A DNA stretch of 64,000 bases from Orobanche coerulescens (taxonomy: Eukaryota > Streptophyta > Magnoliopsida > Lamiales > Orobanchaceae): the NCBI GenBank assembly GCA_033398695.1, contig CM065817.1:68312001-68376000 (forward strand), given 5' to 3'. Shown here piece by piece: positions 46,094 to 57,540 of the stretch. The notes under the pieces are model-generated. The model did no database searches. It saw only the letters and a program-made list of their open reading frames with translations, and was not told the origin of the DNA. The translations under genes and the position numbers were made by a program. The first letter of the stretch is position 1. Every line of letters begins with the position of its first letter.

Positions 46094-47304
46094 TGTTGCT
46101 ACCCAAAATATTATCCGGAGATAGATATTGCTGGAATGGATGGGATAGCAAACAAATGCAAGAGCACTTCCGTGAGAAAGATAAATAACACAAGATTTGC
46201 CGGGGTTGTTAGTCCCGGGCTTGAATGCTCTCGCGAGATATTATTAATACCGATATTCGGGGATACAAGTACTAATGTAAGAATACAATTACAATGAGTG
46301 TAAAGTTTCTTGTTATCTTAGTTAGTGAGCGTGTAGATTGCCGGAAGAACCAGATTTGATGCTCTGTGAGTTCTTGTAACAAAGGTGATGAACAGTCGCG
46401 GCGGTGAGAGATCGACCGCCTCTCACGGCGAGTATATAGCTGGATGTTTGGGCTTCTGGGCTTGTGAATCCCTTGGAATCTGTCTAGTGGAGACTTGTCT
46501 TCGCCGATCGTCTTACGGACGAGAGATTTGGAGAGAGAAGTCTGAGATGGATTAGGTGAGATAGCCGGAGCTTGATGATATGTGTGTGTTCTTGATATTT
46601 AGTGGATGTATCGGAATGTGAGAGAATGAGCTCGAGCGTAAGTCGAATGAATTCGAATCGTATATTCAGTGAATCGGAACCGTAGAGTGAATTCCGAGCT
46701 GTTGGTTCAAATGAATTAATCGAGGCGAGAATCGAGAACCTTTTTCCGGTAGGAGGAGGTTCTCTATTTATAGGCTTGATACGCCGGGCGATCGCCTTTA
46801 CTGCAATATAATAATCGGGCGATCGTCTTTTAGCACATGGGCCTGTCCTCGTAGTCTGCAGGAGTTGTTGGCGATCAACTACTCGGTCCAATGGGGAGCT
46901 TACACGCGTCTGAGTTAGTCACATGCGGCCCTACTGACAACTTTCGGCGCACATGCCGGTAGGTGGGGTAGGTGACAGGCTTTAGTCAAAGATCTTGTCA
47001 GTTAGCAAAAGATCTTGTCAGCGCCTTTTACGGATCTGCACGTGGGTGCTTTCTGAGATCCAGTCCTTGACGGTTTTGATGGGCGATCGTCTCTGCTCGG
47101 GGCGCAGGTCGATTGCCCTTAGCCGGTTAGTAGAGCAGATCGCCAGCTGCCAAAGGGCGATCGCCCTGGGAGTCGATCGCTAGGTGCCTGATGGTGGTTT
47201 GATATCTTCGACTTGGCGAGCTAGTCATAGTTTGACTGGAGTTGACTTGGTCGCTCGGCCTTATAGTCGATCGCCTGTCGGGATGAATAAATCGTGACAC
47301 AACA
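46094..47304 (-). repeat. Tat LTR 1 (outer, 3' LTR in element sense)
   Basis: On the minus strand starts TGTTGTGTCACGATTTATTC and ends GGGTAGCAACA (1211 bp). U3 holds repeated GCGATCGC palindromes (46797-47275) and a TATA box CCTATAAATAGAG (46762-46774). It matches LTR 3 better in its U3 half than LTR 2. Confidence 0.92.
46797..47275 (-). promoter_or_regulatory. GCGATCGC palindrome array in Tat U3
   Basis: About eight GGCGATCG or GCGATCGC copies, mostly as GGGCGATCGYC, lie within the 480 bp upstream (minus sense) of the TATA box at 46762-46774. Such density of an 8-bp palindrome is not expected by chance. The array is kept in LTR 3 and partly eroded in LTR 2. Confidence 0.6.
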
Positions 47305-47325
47305 ATTGCCCCCCAGCTCGCTCAT
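47305..47325 (-). other. Polypurine tract, Tat unit 1
   Basis: On the minus strand GAGCTGGGGGGCAAT precedes the LTR start TGTTGTGTC; this is the plus-strand primer position. Confidence 0.65.
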
Positions 47326-47666
47326 ACGTTGGAAACGTGGGGTGAGGTGGCTCTCTTGGCGATCGATGAACTATTGACGAGCGACTTCGTGTTTAATGGA
47401 ACTGGCGATCGTCTTTGAGCTGATATACTCTGGATTTGGACGACCTGGTTGGCCGCTGAACTGCGCGGGAAAAAACAACGGGCGTTGAAAAGTCTCCGCG
47501 CACGTGTCAGGCTTCTATTGGAGGACGCCAACGGTCATTAATGACTCCTCGGCTGACGCGTCCTCGAAAAGACGCGTACGCGGGTCTCGAGGGGGTCAAC
47601 TGGTGCGCCGTTTGAGATCCGACCCCTGAGGTTTCCCTTTATTGCAATCGGGTCCCTGCTTTCTCC

Positions 47667-47674
47667 TATAAAAG
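47667..47674 (+). promoter_or_regulatory. TATA box of the antisense gene, unit 1
   Basis: CTCCTATAAAAGGGGG, a strong TATA box on the plus strand, 147 bp before the ATG at 47821. It lies outside the LTR, so the antisense gene has its own promoter. Unit 2 keeps it at 54827-54834. Confidence 0.7.
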
Positions 47675-48740
47675 GGGGCGCGGGGCTGCAGTCTCACTCA
47701 CGCGTACGCATTGGAGAAAGAAGGTCCTGCTGCCGAATTTTTTGAAGATCTAAGCGCCGATCGTCGATCGATTTCACTTTAGGGTAAGAAAAATTCTTCT
47801 CTTCCTTTCTAACTCTGAAAATGGCCGGAACCTCATCGTCGTTTGGAGCGGGAACCAGTTCTGCCGCCGGGACATCGGCTGCCCGGGGAGAAACTTCTTC
47901 CGTCTTCCACCTGGAGACGGCGGCTGAAGCCATTCGAGCCGGAATCGACCCGGCTGAAGTTGAGGCTTTGTTCAATGAGGCCGATGTTGCTAGGGAGTCG
48001 GCTGCTGAGGAGAGACGATCGCAGATCGAGAGAGATCTGGCGATCAGGGCTTACTGGGAGCAACATAGTGATTTTGGACGGGCCTATAGGGCCTTTGCTG
48101 AAATAATGGATAGATTGGCCGGTCCTACTCCGCGATTCGATTTCAGGGGATATTCGGTCGCTTATCCCTATGTGCTCCCCAAGCGGTCGCAGTATCGTGC
48201 CGCGCAGCGATCGTTGTGGTCGCTCGGCCAACACGGAGCTCGGCGTCCCAGAGAGATCCGCCGTCTGGAGGACAAGATTCCATGTTCCTTCGATGTGGAC
48301 ATGTTCGCGCCGCGGAGAATGAACGAGCCGACCCGGCCTCCGATGGGTATGGTCGCGATGAGTGAGGCCGTTATGGAGGCCGGCCGCGCTTCCCTCTGTC
48401 CTTTGCGGTCTCCCATCTGTTGGCCGCTTGGAATGTGGCGCCACTTCGGTGACGCCGAACGCCCGGCTCCAAATCATATGCACTCTCACCCTTTTCGGCG
48501 GTCACCGCCGACTGCCTCTCCTGTCGCCGTTGGAGATGAACTATTTGTTTAAACTGACGGCACATAGAGGGTTGGTCGGCGGTTACCATATTCAAGGCCG
48601 ATCTGGCCGGGTGATTCATGGAGTTCCGAATAAGATACGGGGCGATCAGACGAAGTGGTTGGGTCGCTGGCAAGTGGAGAGCTTCGGCGAGCGACAATCC
48701 CACGAACCGGAGATCCCCATGAATTTCGGAGAGGAATCCG

Positions 48741-48806
48741 GTAAGGGTTTAGACTCTCCCTTCGCTTGGATGCGTGTTGGGTGATCTAATTTGATTTACT
48801 TTGCGG
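48741..48806 (+). other. Predicted intron 1 of antisense gene, unit 1
   Basis: Starts GTAAGGGTTT and ends TTACTTTGCGG; unit 2 reads TTCTGTTTTGCAG at the same place (55866-55932), a canonical acceptor. The intron carries stops in the reading frame. Confidence 0.65.
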
Positions 48807-48970
48807 GCTTTCATATCCCGTGATCGAGGAGCTGCCTTTCGACTTCCTCGTTGTTTGGGAGCGAATTAGGAGCTTGTCGGACGACGACCTAGACGCCACT
48901 CGGATCAACAAGGAGAGTCGCTGGTTGTCGGCTCGACTATTCCGCTTCCCGAGACATCTCGCGGTGCCAG

Positions 48971-49057
48971 GTATGACTTTATGCGACCTTCAATTTCTAG
49001 GCGATCGCCTTATTTGAAGATAGTGTCTGACCGTTAGTCGATCGTCTTTAACTGCAG
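48971..49057 (+). other. Predicted intron 2 of antisense gene, unit 1
   Basis: CAG|GTATGACT ... CTTTAACTGCAG|AG, canonical on both sides, 87 bp. Removal joins AVP and EVRFPRFLEPPEE in frame. Confidence 0.7.
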
Positions 49058-49466
49058 AGGTTCGTTTCCCTCGCTTTTTGGAGCCTCCGGAGGAGATCGC
49101 TATGTCGAACCCAGGAGTCCTAGGCCGTCTTCGAGCGAAGAGGTCGACTCGGGTTCCACCCGTCGCATTACCTATAGTTCCAGAGGCGGTGCCTCGTGCG
49201 GAGCCGGAGCCTCGCGTAGAGCAGGTCGAGGTTGAGGAGGAACTTCCGGAGGAGGGGCTTCGGGCGAATCGCAAGAGGCCGAGGCCGCAAGAAACTTCGT
49301 TTCCTGCCCCGGGCGATGAAGTGCCGATCGCCGCGCCTCCGATCACCATCGTTGCTCCGGAGCGCGAGCCGCCCTCTGCGGCTTTTCTGCGGGAGACGGC
49401 GATCGCGGATGCGGAAACTCCTCGAGGGAAACCGTTTTTCGGTCGGGATCCCGAGAAGGCTGAGAG

Positions 49467-49536
49467 GTAGATAGCATTTCTGTGTTGACAATTACATCTG
49501 CGTAGGAGTTGTATTAACCTTGGTGTTTTGGTGCAG
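49467..49536 (+). other. Predicted intron 3 of antisense gene, unit 1
   Basis: GAG|GTAGATAG ... TTTTGGTGCAG|GA, 70 bp, with an in-frame stop at its start. Unit 2 has the same at 56577-56645. Removal gives EKAERIRRKDPSCPP in frame. Confidence 0.7.
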
Positions 49537-50451
49537 GATCCGTCGCAAAGACCCGTCTTGTCCACCGATGGTCGTGGATTTTCTGGCGAGTCGATCTCCT
49601 CGCCATTCCTGCGACATTCCTCCCTATGTGAGCAAGGCTGCTTCTGCCTTGCCGAAGGCGTGGACAACTGATCTGGATGCGATCGCCCGGCTGCGATCGT
49701 CGAGTTCGATGGATGCTGTTGTCGCCCTTTCTCTTCAGACGGCGACCATGGCCGTCCAGGCTGCTCAGGAGTTTGAGGGGCGTCCCTCCACTATCCGCCT
49801 TCAGGAGGATCTTGAGGCGGCTCGGAAAGAGAACGCCGAGTTTGCTGACAAGATCGCAGCGATGGAGAAGGACTCCTTGGAGGCGGCCAAGCGGGCGAGC
49901 CATGAGCTTGAGCTGGAGAAGAAGGAGACCGAGAAATTCGAATGGCGGTCGACCGGTTTCGGGACCAGATGCAGAGTGCCGTCCAGGCGAGGAATGTTGC
50001 TGAGGAGGAGGCCGATCGCCAGAAGGTGACGATCGCTCGGCTGATGAGCGAGCTGGCGGAGGCGAAAGAGAAGGTTGCTGCGAGGGAAGCCGAGCTCCAG
50101 GGATCGCAACAGGCGATGGCCGAGCTGAGAGGAGAGGTCGAGGCGACCAAGGCCGATCCCTTCCAAAACTTGGAGTATGTCAGCGAGTTCGCCTATTACT
50201 TGGCGTTCGCCGACTCGATCCGAGCGGCTAAGAAGGGAGGCTTGGAGGTCGGTCCTCTTGCCGAGAAGTTCAAGTCATATGCATTGGAGCATCCTCTTAA
50301 TTCGGCTTTCTCCATGCCGATCTTGGACCTGGCGGACATCGGCGTGGATTTGAGCTGGTATCCGTCTCCAGACAGTCTTGCTCATCCCGATGCTCCGGAA
50401 GATGAGGGGACCGCGCCGAATGCTGATGGCGAAGGCCCGGCAGGGGCCTGA

Positions 50452-51690
50452 GGCGCTTCCCTTTGGATGTTTTTAGCTTACTTTCTTTGTGGCTTTCTTT
50501 TTGTAGCACTTAGGCCTTCGGGCGATCATGTACTCTATTTTTTCAAGTAATGAAATGAGCATTTGTCTTTCTGACTTATCACTTGAATGAATGGTTATTT
50601 TTAGGTCTTTGTTTGACTTTGTACAAATGCGTGAGGAGAGATCGTTGCGAGGGTAGTTCCAAATGAATTGATAAACTCATAAGACAACTTTTTACAACAA
50701 GTTAGATCGCTGCACTACATCTGAAAAAATGACGATCTCCGTATGTGGTTGAATAGCGACGATCGTCGTGTAGGTAGTCCGCACTCTTCTTGCCCCTTGT
50801 TTTTATTCACTTAGTGGAAGTAAGGGGATGAAAATAATTCCTTGAGTGAGCGGTCTTCAAGTTTGTCGAATCCTCGGGGACGGTCGTCCGTCTTGAGGAA
50901 CCGTGCACGATCGCGGAGTTCAATGGACCGACTCCTTGATCGCGTCTTGATGCGCGAAGACATTGAGTGTCTCGTGACTCACTTTATTATGAGGGTCCTC
51001 CGTTAGGCTGCGCCTCGCCTCGTATTTAAACGAAGGGCGTGCGGTCTCGGTCTAGAGGAGTCCTTGCGCGGGGCAGCGTCGGATGATTCAACTCCACGCC
51101 CGCGGCTTGTTAGCTCTGCTTCCACCTCGGCCAGCCATGGAGATGGCCGACCTCGACGGTGTACGTTGAGACGGGGTTGTGGCACGTCGCATTGTCCGGG
51201 TTCACCATGTTAGATGATGAACCTTTGAGGGCGAGCGATCGTGTCCACTGATTAATTTTGGAGGGCCCTCAGACTACGCCGGCCTCGTATTTAAACGAAG
51301 GGCGAGCGATCTTGGCCTAAAGGGACCTTGCATGGCCTAAGCAGTCGGAGTTATCGACCACCAGGACCATGGCTGCACTTTTCCACCTCGGATCGTCATG
51401 TAGATGCCGACCTTCGACGGTGTACGTTGTGCGGGGGAGGCGATCTCGTGCCTTAGTCCATCGTGTTAGACGGTGAACTGCAGATGGCGATCGAGTCCTC
51501 CGGTTTCTTAAATAAGGAGGGAGATCGGGATGACTTCCGTGGTCTCCTTCTCTTGATTGAAGCATATAGAGACGGTCGCCGAGGTTGATCCAGGGGTCGG
51601 CTCGTATGAGCTTCCCAGCCTGTTTTGCGTTCGACTCGGGCGATCGTCTATAGAGATAGGCGGGGGCTTCGGCTAAACCAATAAGTCATC
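50452..51690. other. Tat unit 1 region where pol would lie
   Basis: About 1.2 kb between the end of the antisense gene and the end of gag. I find no protease, reverse transcriptase or integrase on either strand. It contains a diverged two-copy repeat (51012-51500) and AATGAA near 50549, which could be a polyadenylation signal for the antisense gene. Confidence 0.65.
51012..51500. repeat. Diverged direct repeat of about 255 bp, two copies
   Basis: Both copies begin CCTCGTATTTAAACGAAGGG (near 51021 and 51285) and share CGACGGTGTACGTTG and a TGTTAGAYGGTGAAC block in the same order. Present again in unit 2 (about 58098 and 58355). Confidence 0.75.
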
Positions 51691-53161
51691 GACTTGCCCT
51701 CCTCGAACAGTCTCCAGAGTGTTTGAGGAGGTCGCGCAATTGTTGGTGCCGTGGGCGGACTCTTGTGGTAGGCACAATATTGATTGTTGTCCGTGTGACC
51801 GTGGTCCCTTATCGCCTTAGGCTTTTTAGCTCTTCGTGCCCCTTGATGGCATAGAAAATATGTGCCGGAGTTACATTGAACGTATGGAGGAGATGGGCTT
51901 CCATGTCCTCGAAAGCCTTGAGATCTCCGGTGTCTTGGCGATCGCCTTCTTTGCTTTGGCGATCGCTATCTTGGGCAAGAGGTGGCGTTTCCTCGTCTAA
52001 GCGGAGGGTGAGTAGCCTTTGCACGGCCAGAAGTTGGCGGCTTTAGCGCGGAAGATCGTGTAAGTTGGGGAATATCCTTGGAGAGATGTCCGAACATGGG
52101 AGAGTGACCGTGGAATCCCCCATGACCGAGTAGAGAGCGAGCTCATCAGCGACGGTTCGCCGGTGAGGATGATTTCGTCTACCCGGTCGATGTAATCTGC
52201 GTCGATTTCGTCCTTCCCGCTTGATTTTTATCATGCGCTGGGGCCTTCTGTCTGGCGACCTTCTTTGGCGAAGTATGACGTGAAGTCATCCGCCGATTTC
52301 TTAAAAGAGGTGACCGATCGTGGTGGTAGTGAGACGTACCACTTATGGGACAATCGCCCAATGTCACGGAAGATCCGGCACTTTGTTGCATCGATGCCCC
52401 ACACCGACCATGTAAATTCGAATTTACTCGGTGGGTTCGGGGTCCGAGCTCCCCTTATACGGAGGTGTGTGAGGAGGAGCGAGCGGTGGTGGGAGGGGGG
52501 CAAGGTCGTTGTGGACCGCGAGTGGCTCGGTCGGCCCGGCGATCTTCTTGCCGGTGCTTGCCCCGGCCCAAGAGTGCTCTCATCTCATCGAGCGACGTTG
52601 CATGGCGGCCATCGCCGTGGCTCGATCATTAGTGGCTCGCGATCGGAGCGGAGCCGAGGCGATTGAGTACCGAGTCCCCAGCGATCGGGCGGGAGTCGGA
52701 TGGCCGACATGCGTTCGGCCGTGAAGTGAGTAGCCGAACTCCCTGGTGACGGATTCGGATTCCGTCTTCTCAAGGTTGGAACAGAGTGCCCTTGGCCGGG
52801 ATGGGTCGCGTCCCAAGCGATCGAATATGGATCCGTCCGGTCGTGCGAGAGCCTTTCCTCGCGAATCGGGCTTTTGACGATCGCCGCTCGCAGCCCTTGA
52901 ATTTCCGTTTTCCCATGCGGCGGATGATCGAGGAGTTATCGCGGCGGCGCGCATGCTCTCCGTCGCTCCTCCAGATGGCCATAGCCTCCTCGATCCATTC
53001 CTCGGTTTGGAACCGATCGAGTGAGAGGTTGGGGCCACCTCCCGGATGCGGGATCGAGAGTCTCGCGTTGCCGCGCTTCCCCGTCGGGCCGGGGTTCGAC
53101 CGAGCCGAAATGGTGTCCGCGGTTCGAGAGTAGCTTTCTTCGATGGACCGGCGGATGTCAT
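51690..53161 (-). pseudogene. Tat gag, unit 1
   Basis: Gag polyprotein on the minus strand. The frame from ATG 53161 opens MTSAGPSKKATLEPRTPF and runs through ATAMAAMQR (counterpart of ATAMAAMQRQLDEMRALLDA in unit 2), the usual start of Tat gag. The capsid core contains KCRIFRDIGRLSHKWYVSLP with PRSVTSFKK near 52280-52400, the retrotrans_gag signature. Further down are AHIFYAIKGHEELK near 51820-51850 and, after frame changes, a zinc-knuckle-like QYCAYHK ... GTNNC near 51700-51790. Many stops and shifts. It follows the primer site by about 110 bp and is not followed by protease. Confidence 0.78.
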
Positions 53162-53287
53162 GATTCTCGAGGTTTTCTTTGAAGCGCAGTGAGTGTCACT
53201 TCAAGTATATGCCCCGAGAACAGTGAGTGTTCTTCGGGACGGTAGAAATAAAAATATGAGGGTTAGATCCCTTCTTCTAGCGCTAAT

Positions 53288-54488
53288 TGTTGCTACCCAA
53301 AATATTATCCTGAGATAGATATTCTTGGAATGGATGGGATAGCAAACAAATGCAAGAGCACTTCCGTGAGAAAGATAAATAACACAAGATTTGCCGGGTT
53401 GTTAGTCCCGGGCTTGAATGCTCTCGCGAGATATTATTAATACCGATATTCGGGATACAAGTACTAATGTAAGAATACAATTACAATGAGTGTAAAGTTT
53501 CTTGTTATCTTAGCTAGTGAGCGTGTAGATTGCCTAAGAACCAGATTTGATGCTCGTGAGTTCTTGTAACAAAGGTGATGAACATGCGGCGGTGAGAGAT
53601 CGACCGCCTCTCACGGCGAGTATATAGCTGGATGTTTGGGCTTCGGGCTTGTGAATCCCTTGGAATCTGTCTAGTGGAGACTTGCTGCTTCGCCGATCGT
53701 CTTACGGACGAGAGATTTGGAGAGAGAAGTCCTGAGATGGATTCCGGTGAGATAGCCGGAGCTTGATGATATGTGTGTGTTCTTCAAGATTTCCGTGGAT
53801 GTATCGGAATGTGAGAGAATGAGCTCGAGCGTAAGTCGAATGAATTCGAATCGTATATTCGATGAATCGGGAACTGTAGAGTGAATTCGAGCCGTTGGTT
53901 CAAATGAATTCGTAATCGAGAACCGAGAACCGAGAACCTTTTTCCAAAGAGGGAGGAGGTTCTCTATTTATGTGGCTTGGATACGCCGGCGACGCTTTAC
54001 CGCAATATAATAATCGGGCGATCGTCTTTTAGCACATGGGCCTGTCCTCGTAGTCTGCAGGAGTTGTTGGCACAACTACTCGGTCCAATGGGGAGCTTAC
54101 ACGCGTCCCGAGTTAGTCACATGCGGCCCTATCGACAACTTTCGGCGCACATGCCGGTAGGTGGGGTAGGTGACAGGCTTTAGTCAAAGATCTTGTCGCT
54201 AGCAAAAGATCTTGTCGCCGCTTTACGGATCCGCACGTGGGTGCTTTCGAGATCCACCTCGACGGTTTTGATGGGCGATCGTCTCGCTCGGGCGCAGTCG
54301 ATTGCCCTTAGCCGTTAGTAGAGCAGATCGCTACAGCAAAGGGCGATCGCCCGGGAGTCGATCGCTAGGTGCCTGATGGTGGTTTGATATCTTCGACTTG
54401 GCGAGCTAGTCATAGTTTGACCGAGTTGACTTGGTCGCTCGGCCTTATAGTCGATCGCCTGTCGGGATGAATAAATCGTGACACAACA
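53288..54488 (-). repeat. Tat LTR 2 (central)
   Basis: 1201 bp, same termini as LTR 1. Shows many one- to four-base losses relative to LTR 1 and LTR 3, for example GCCGGCGACGCTTTACCG where the others have GCCGGGCGATCGCCTTTACT. The primer site on its right flank in unit 1 (about 53268-53285) is one base short and mutated. Confidence 0.9.
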
Positions 54489-54826
54489 ATTGCCCTCACC
54501 GCTCATACGTTGGAAACGTGGGGTGAGGTGGCTCTCTTGGCGATCGATGAACTATTGACGAGCGACTTCGTGTTTAATGGAACTCGCGATCGTCTTTGAG
54601 CCGATATACTGGATTCGACGACTGGTTGGCCGCCGAATCAACGGAAAACAACGGGCGTTGAAAAGTCTCCGCGCACGTGTCGCTTCTATCGAGGACGCCA
54701 ACGGTCATTAATGACTCGGCCGACGCGTCTCGAAAAGACGCGACGCGGGTCTCGAGGGGTCAAGTGCGCGCTGCTTGAGATCCGACCGAGGTTTCCCTTT
54801 ATTGCAATCGGGTCCCCGCTTTCTCC

Positions 54827-54834
54827 TATAAAAG
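54827..54834 (+). promoter_or_regulatory. TATA box of the antisense gene, unit 2
   Basis: CTCCTATAAAAGGGGG, identical to unit 1, 137 bp before the ATG at 54971. Confidence 0.68.
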
Positions 54835-54970
54835 GGGGCGCGGGCTGCCTCACTCACGCGTACGCATTGGAGAAAGAAGGTCCTCGCCGAATTTTTGAAG
54901 ATCTAAGCGCCGATCGTCGATCGATTTCACTTTAGGGTAAGAAAATTCTTCTCTTCCTTTCTAACTCAAA

Positions 54971-57540
54971 ATGGCCGAACCTCATCGTCGTTTGGAGCGG
55001 AACTGTTACGCCGGGACATCGGGCCGGGAGAAACTTCTTCCGTCTTCCACTGAGACGGCAATGGCCATTCGAGCCGGAATCGACCCTACGAAGTTGAGGC
55101 TTTGTTCAATGAGGCCGATGTTGCTAGGAGTCGGCCGCTGAGGAGAGACGATCGCAGATCGAGAGAGATCTCGCGATCGTGGCTTACCGGGAGCAACATA
55201 GTGATTTTGGACGGGCCTATAGGGCCTTTGCCGAAATAATGGATAGATTGGCCGGTCCTACTCCGATTCGATTTCAGGGGATATTCGGTCGCTTATCCCT
55301 ATGTGCTCCCCAAGCGGTCGCAGATCGTGCCGCGCAATGATCGTTGTGGTCGCTCGGCCAAATACGGAGCTCGACGTCCAGAGAGATCTGGCCGTCTGGA
55401 GGACAAGATTCCATGTTCCTTCGATGTGGACATGTTCGCGCCGCGGAGAATGAACGAGCCGACCAGCCTCCGATGGGTATGGTCGCAGTGAGTGAGGCCG
55501 CATGGAGGCCGGCCGCGCTTCCTCCGTCCTTTGCGGTCTCCCATCTGTTGCCGCTTGGAATGTGGCGCCACTTCACCGACGCCGAACGCCCGGCTCCAAA
55601 TCATATGCACTCTCACCCTTTCGGCGGTCACCGCTGTACTGCCTCCGTCGCCGTTGGAGATGAACTATTTGTTTAAACTGACGGCACATAGAGGGTTGGT
55701 CGGCGGTTACCATATTCAAGGCCGATCTGGCCGGTGATTCATGGAGTTCGAATAAGATACGGGGCGATCGGACGAAGTGGTTCTGGGTCGCCGCAAGTGG
55801 AGAGCTTCGCGAGCGACAATCCCACAGCGAACCGAGATCCCCATCAATTTCGGGAGAGGAATCCTGTAAGGGTTTAGACTCTCCCTTCGCTGATGCGTGT
55901 TGGATCGATCTAATTTGATTTCTGTTTTGCAGGCTTTCATATCCCGCGATCGAGGAGCCGCCTTTCGACTTCCTCGTTGTTTGGGAGCGAATTAGGAGCT
56001 TGTCTGACGACGACCTAGACGCCACTCGGATCAACAAGGAGAGTCGCCGGTTGTCGGCTCGACTATTCCGCTTCCCGAGACATCTCGCGGTGCAGTATGA
56101 CTTTATGCGACCTTCAATTTCTAGGCGATCGCCTTATTTGAAGATAGTGTCGACCGTTAGTCGATCGTCTTTAATCGCAGAGGTTCGCTTCTCGCTTTTT
56201 GGAGCCTCCGGAGGAGATCGCTATGTCGAACCCAGGAGTCCTAGGCCGTCTTCGAGCGAAGAGGTCGACTCGGGTTCCACCCGTCGCATTACCTATAGTT
56301 CCAGAGGCGGTGCCTCGTGCGGAGCCGGAGCCTCGCGTAGAGCAGGTCGAGGTTGAGGAGGAACTTCCGGAGGAGGGGCTTCGGGCGACCGCAAGAGGCC
56401 GAGGCCGCAAGAAACTTCGTTTCGCCCGGCGATGAAGTGCCGATCGCCGCGCCTCCGATCACCATCGTTGCTCGAGCGCGAGCCGCCCTCGCGGCTTTTC
56501 GCGGAGACGGCGATCGCGGATGCGGAAACTCCTCGAGGGAAACCGCTTTTCGGCCGGATCCCGAGAAGGCCGAGAGGTAGATAGCATTTCGTGTTGACAA
56601 TTACATCTGCGTAGGAGTTGTATTAACCTTGGTGTTTTGGTGCAGATCCGTCGCAAAGACCCGTCTTGTCCACCGATGGTCGTGGATTTTCGCGAGTCGA
56701 TCTCCTCGCCATTCCTGCGACATTCCTCCCTATGTGAGCAAGGCCGCTTCGCCTTGCCGAAGGCGTGGACAATCGATCGATGCGATCGCCCGGCCGCGAT
56801 CGTCGAGTTCGATGGATGCCGTTGTCGCCCTTTCTCTTCGTGACGGCGACCATGGCCGTCCTGTGCCGCTCAGAGTTTGAGGCGGCCCTCCACTATCCGC
56901 CTTCAGAGGATCTTGAGGCGGCTCGGAAAGAGAACGCCGAGTTTGCCGACAAGATCGCAGCGATGGAGAAGGACTCTCGAGGCGGCTGCGGGCGAGCCAT
57001 GAGCTTGAGCCGGAGAAGAAGGAGACCGAGAAATTCCGAATGGCGGCCGACTGCTGGGACCAGATGCAGAGTGCCGTCCGTGCGAGGAATGTTGCCGAGG
57101 AGGAGGCCGATCGCGAGCAGGACGATCGCTCTACGATGAGCGAGCCGGGCGGAGGCGAAAGAGAAGGTTGCTGCGAGGGAGGCCGAGCTCGTGGATCGCA
57201 ACAGCGATGGCCGAGCCGAGAGGAGAGGTCGAGGCGACCAAGGCCGATCCCTTCCAAAACTTGGAGTATGTCCGAGTTCGCCTATTACTTGGCGTTCGCC
57301 GACTCGATCCGAGCGGCTAAGAAGGGAGGCTTGAGGTCGGTCCTCTTGCCGAGAAGTTCAAGTCATATGCATTGGAGCATCCTCTTAATTCGGCTTTCTC
57401 CATGCCGATCTTGGACTCGGCGGACATCGGCGTGATTTGAGCCGGTATCCGTCTCTGACATGGGCCTTGCTCATCCCGATGCTCTAAGATGAGGGGACCG
57501 CGCCGAATGCCGATGGCGGGCACCCGGCAGGGGCCTCGAG
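54971..57540 (+). pseudogene. Antisense gene of the Tat element, unit 2
   Basis: Second copy of 47821-50451, heavily broken by one- to three-base indels, most of them at CTG, CAG or CCGG sites when compared with unit 1. The first intron is intact here (55866-55932: GTAAGGG ... TGTTTTGCAG) and the third is kept (56577-56645); the donor of the second has lost bases. Recognisable blocks: LKLTAHRGLVGGYHIQGRSG, FLVVWERIRSLSDDDLDATR-type sequence, VALPIVPEAVPRAEPEPRVE and FAYYLAFADSIRAAKKGG. It cannot encode the full protein as written, though some of the breaks may be sequence errors. Confidence 0.7.

Larger units (their letters stand above)
47821..50451 (+). pseudogene. Antisense gene of the Tat element, unit 1, four predicted exons
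   Basis: Predicted exons 47821-48740, 48807-48970, 49058-49466 and 49537-50451 (about 800 codons). Introns are 66, 87 and 70 bp; exons 2-3 and 3-4 join in frame (exon 2 leaves one base, exon 3 two). It starts MAGTSSSFGAGTSSAAGTSA; the middle resembles the plant 'putative gypsy type transposon' family (PF04195 from memory): LKLTAHRGLVGGYHIQGRSG. Exon 3 is Pro/Glu/Arg-rich. Exon 4 is a long coiled coil (MSELAEAKEKVAAREAELQG) ending FAYYLAFADSIRAAKKGG and an acidic tail. Unit 1 has frameshifts near 48400, in 48720-48735 and near 49936, and the first intron ends GG rather than AG, so it is broken here. Role unknown; such genes in Tat elements have no settled function. Confidence 0.72.

Noticed and set aside
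47833..49667. Long minus-strand frames opposite the Tat antisense gene
   Set aside because: They are GC-rich shadows with Arg/Ser-rich sequence; the plus-strand frame has the TATA box, in-frame exon joins and coiled-coil sequence.
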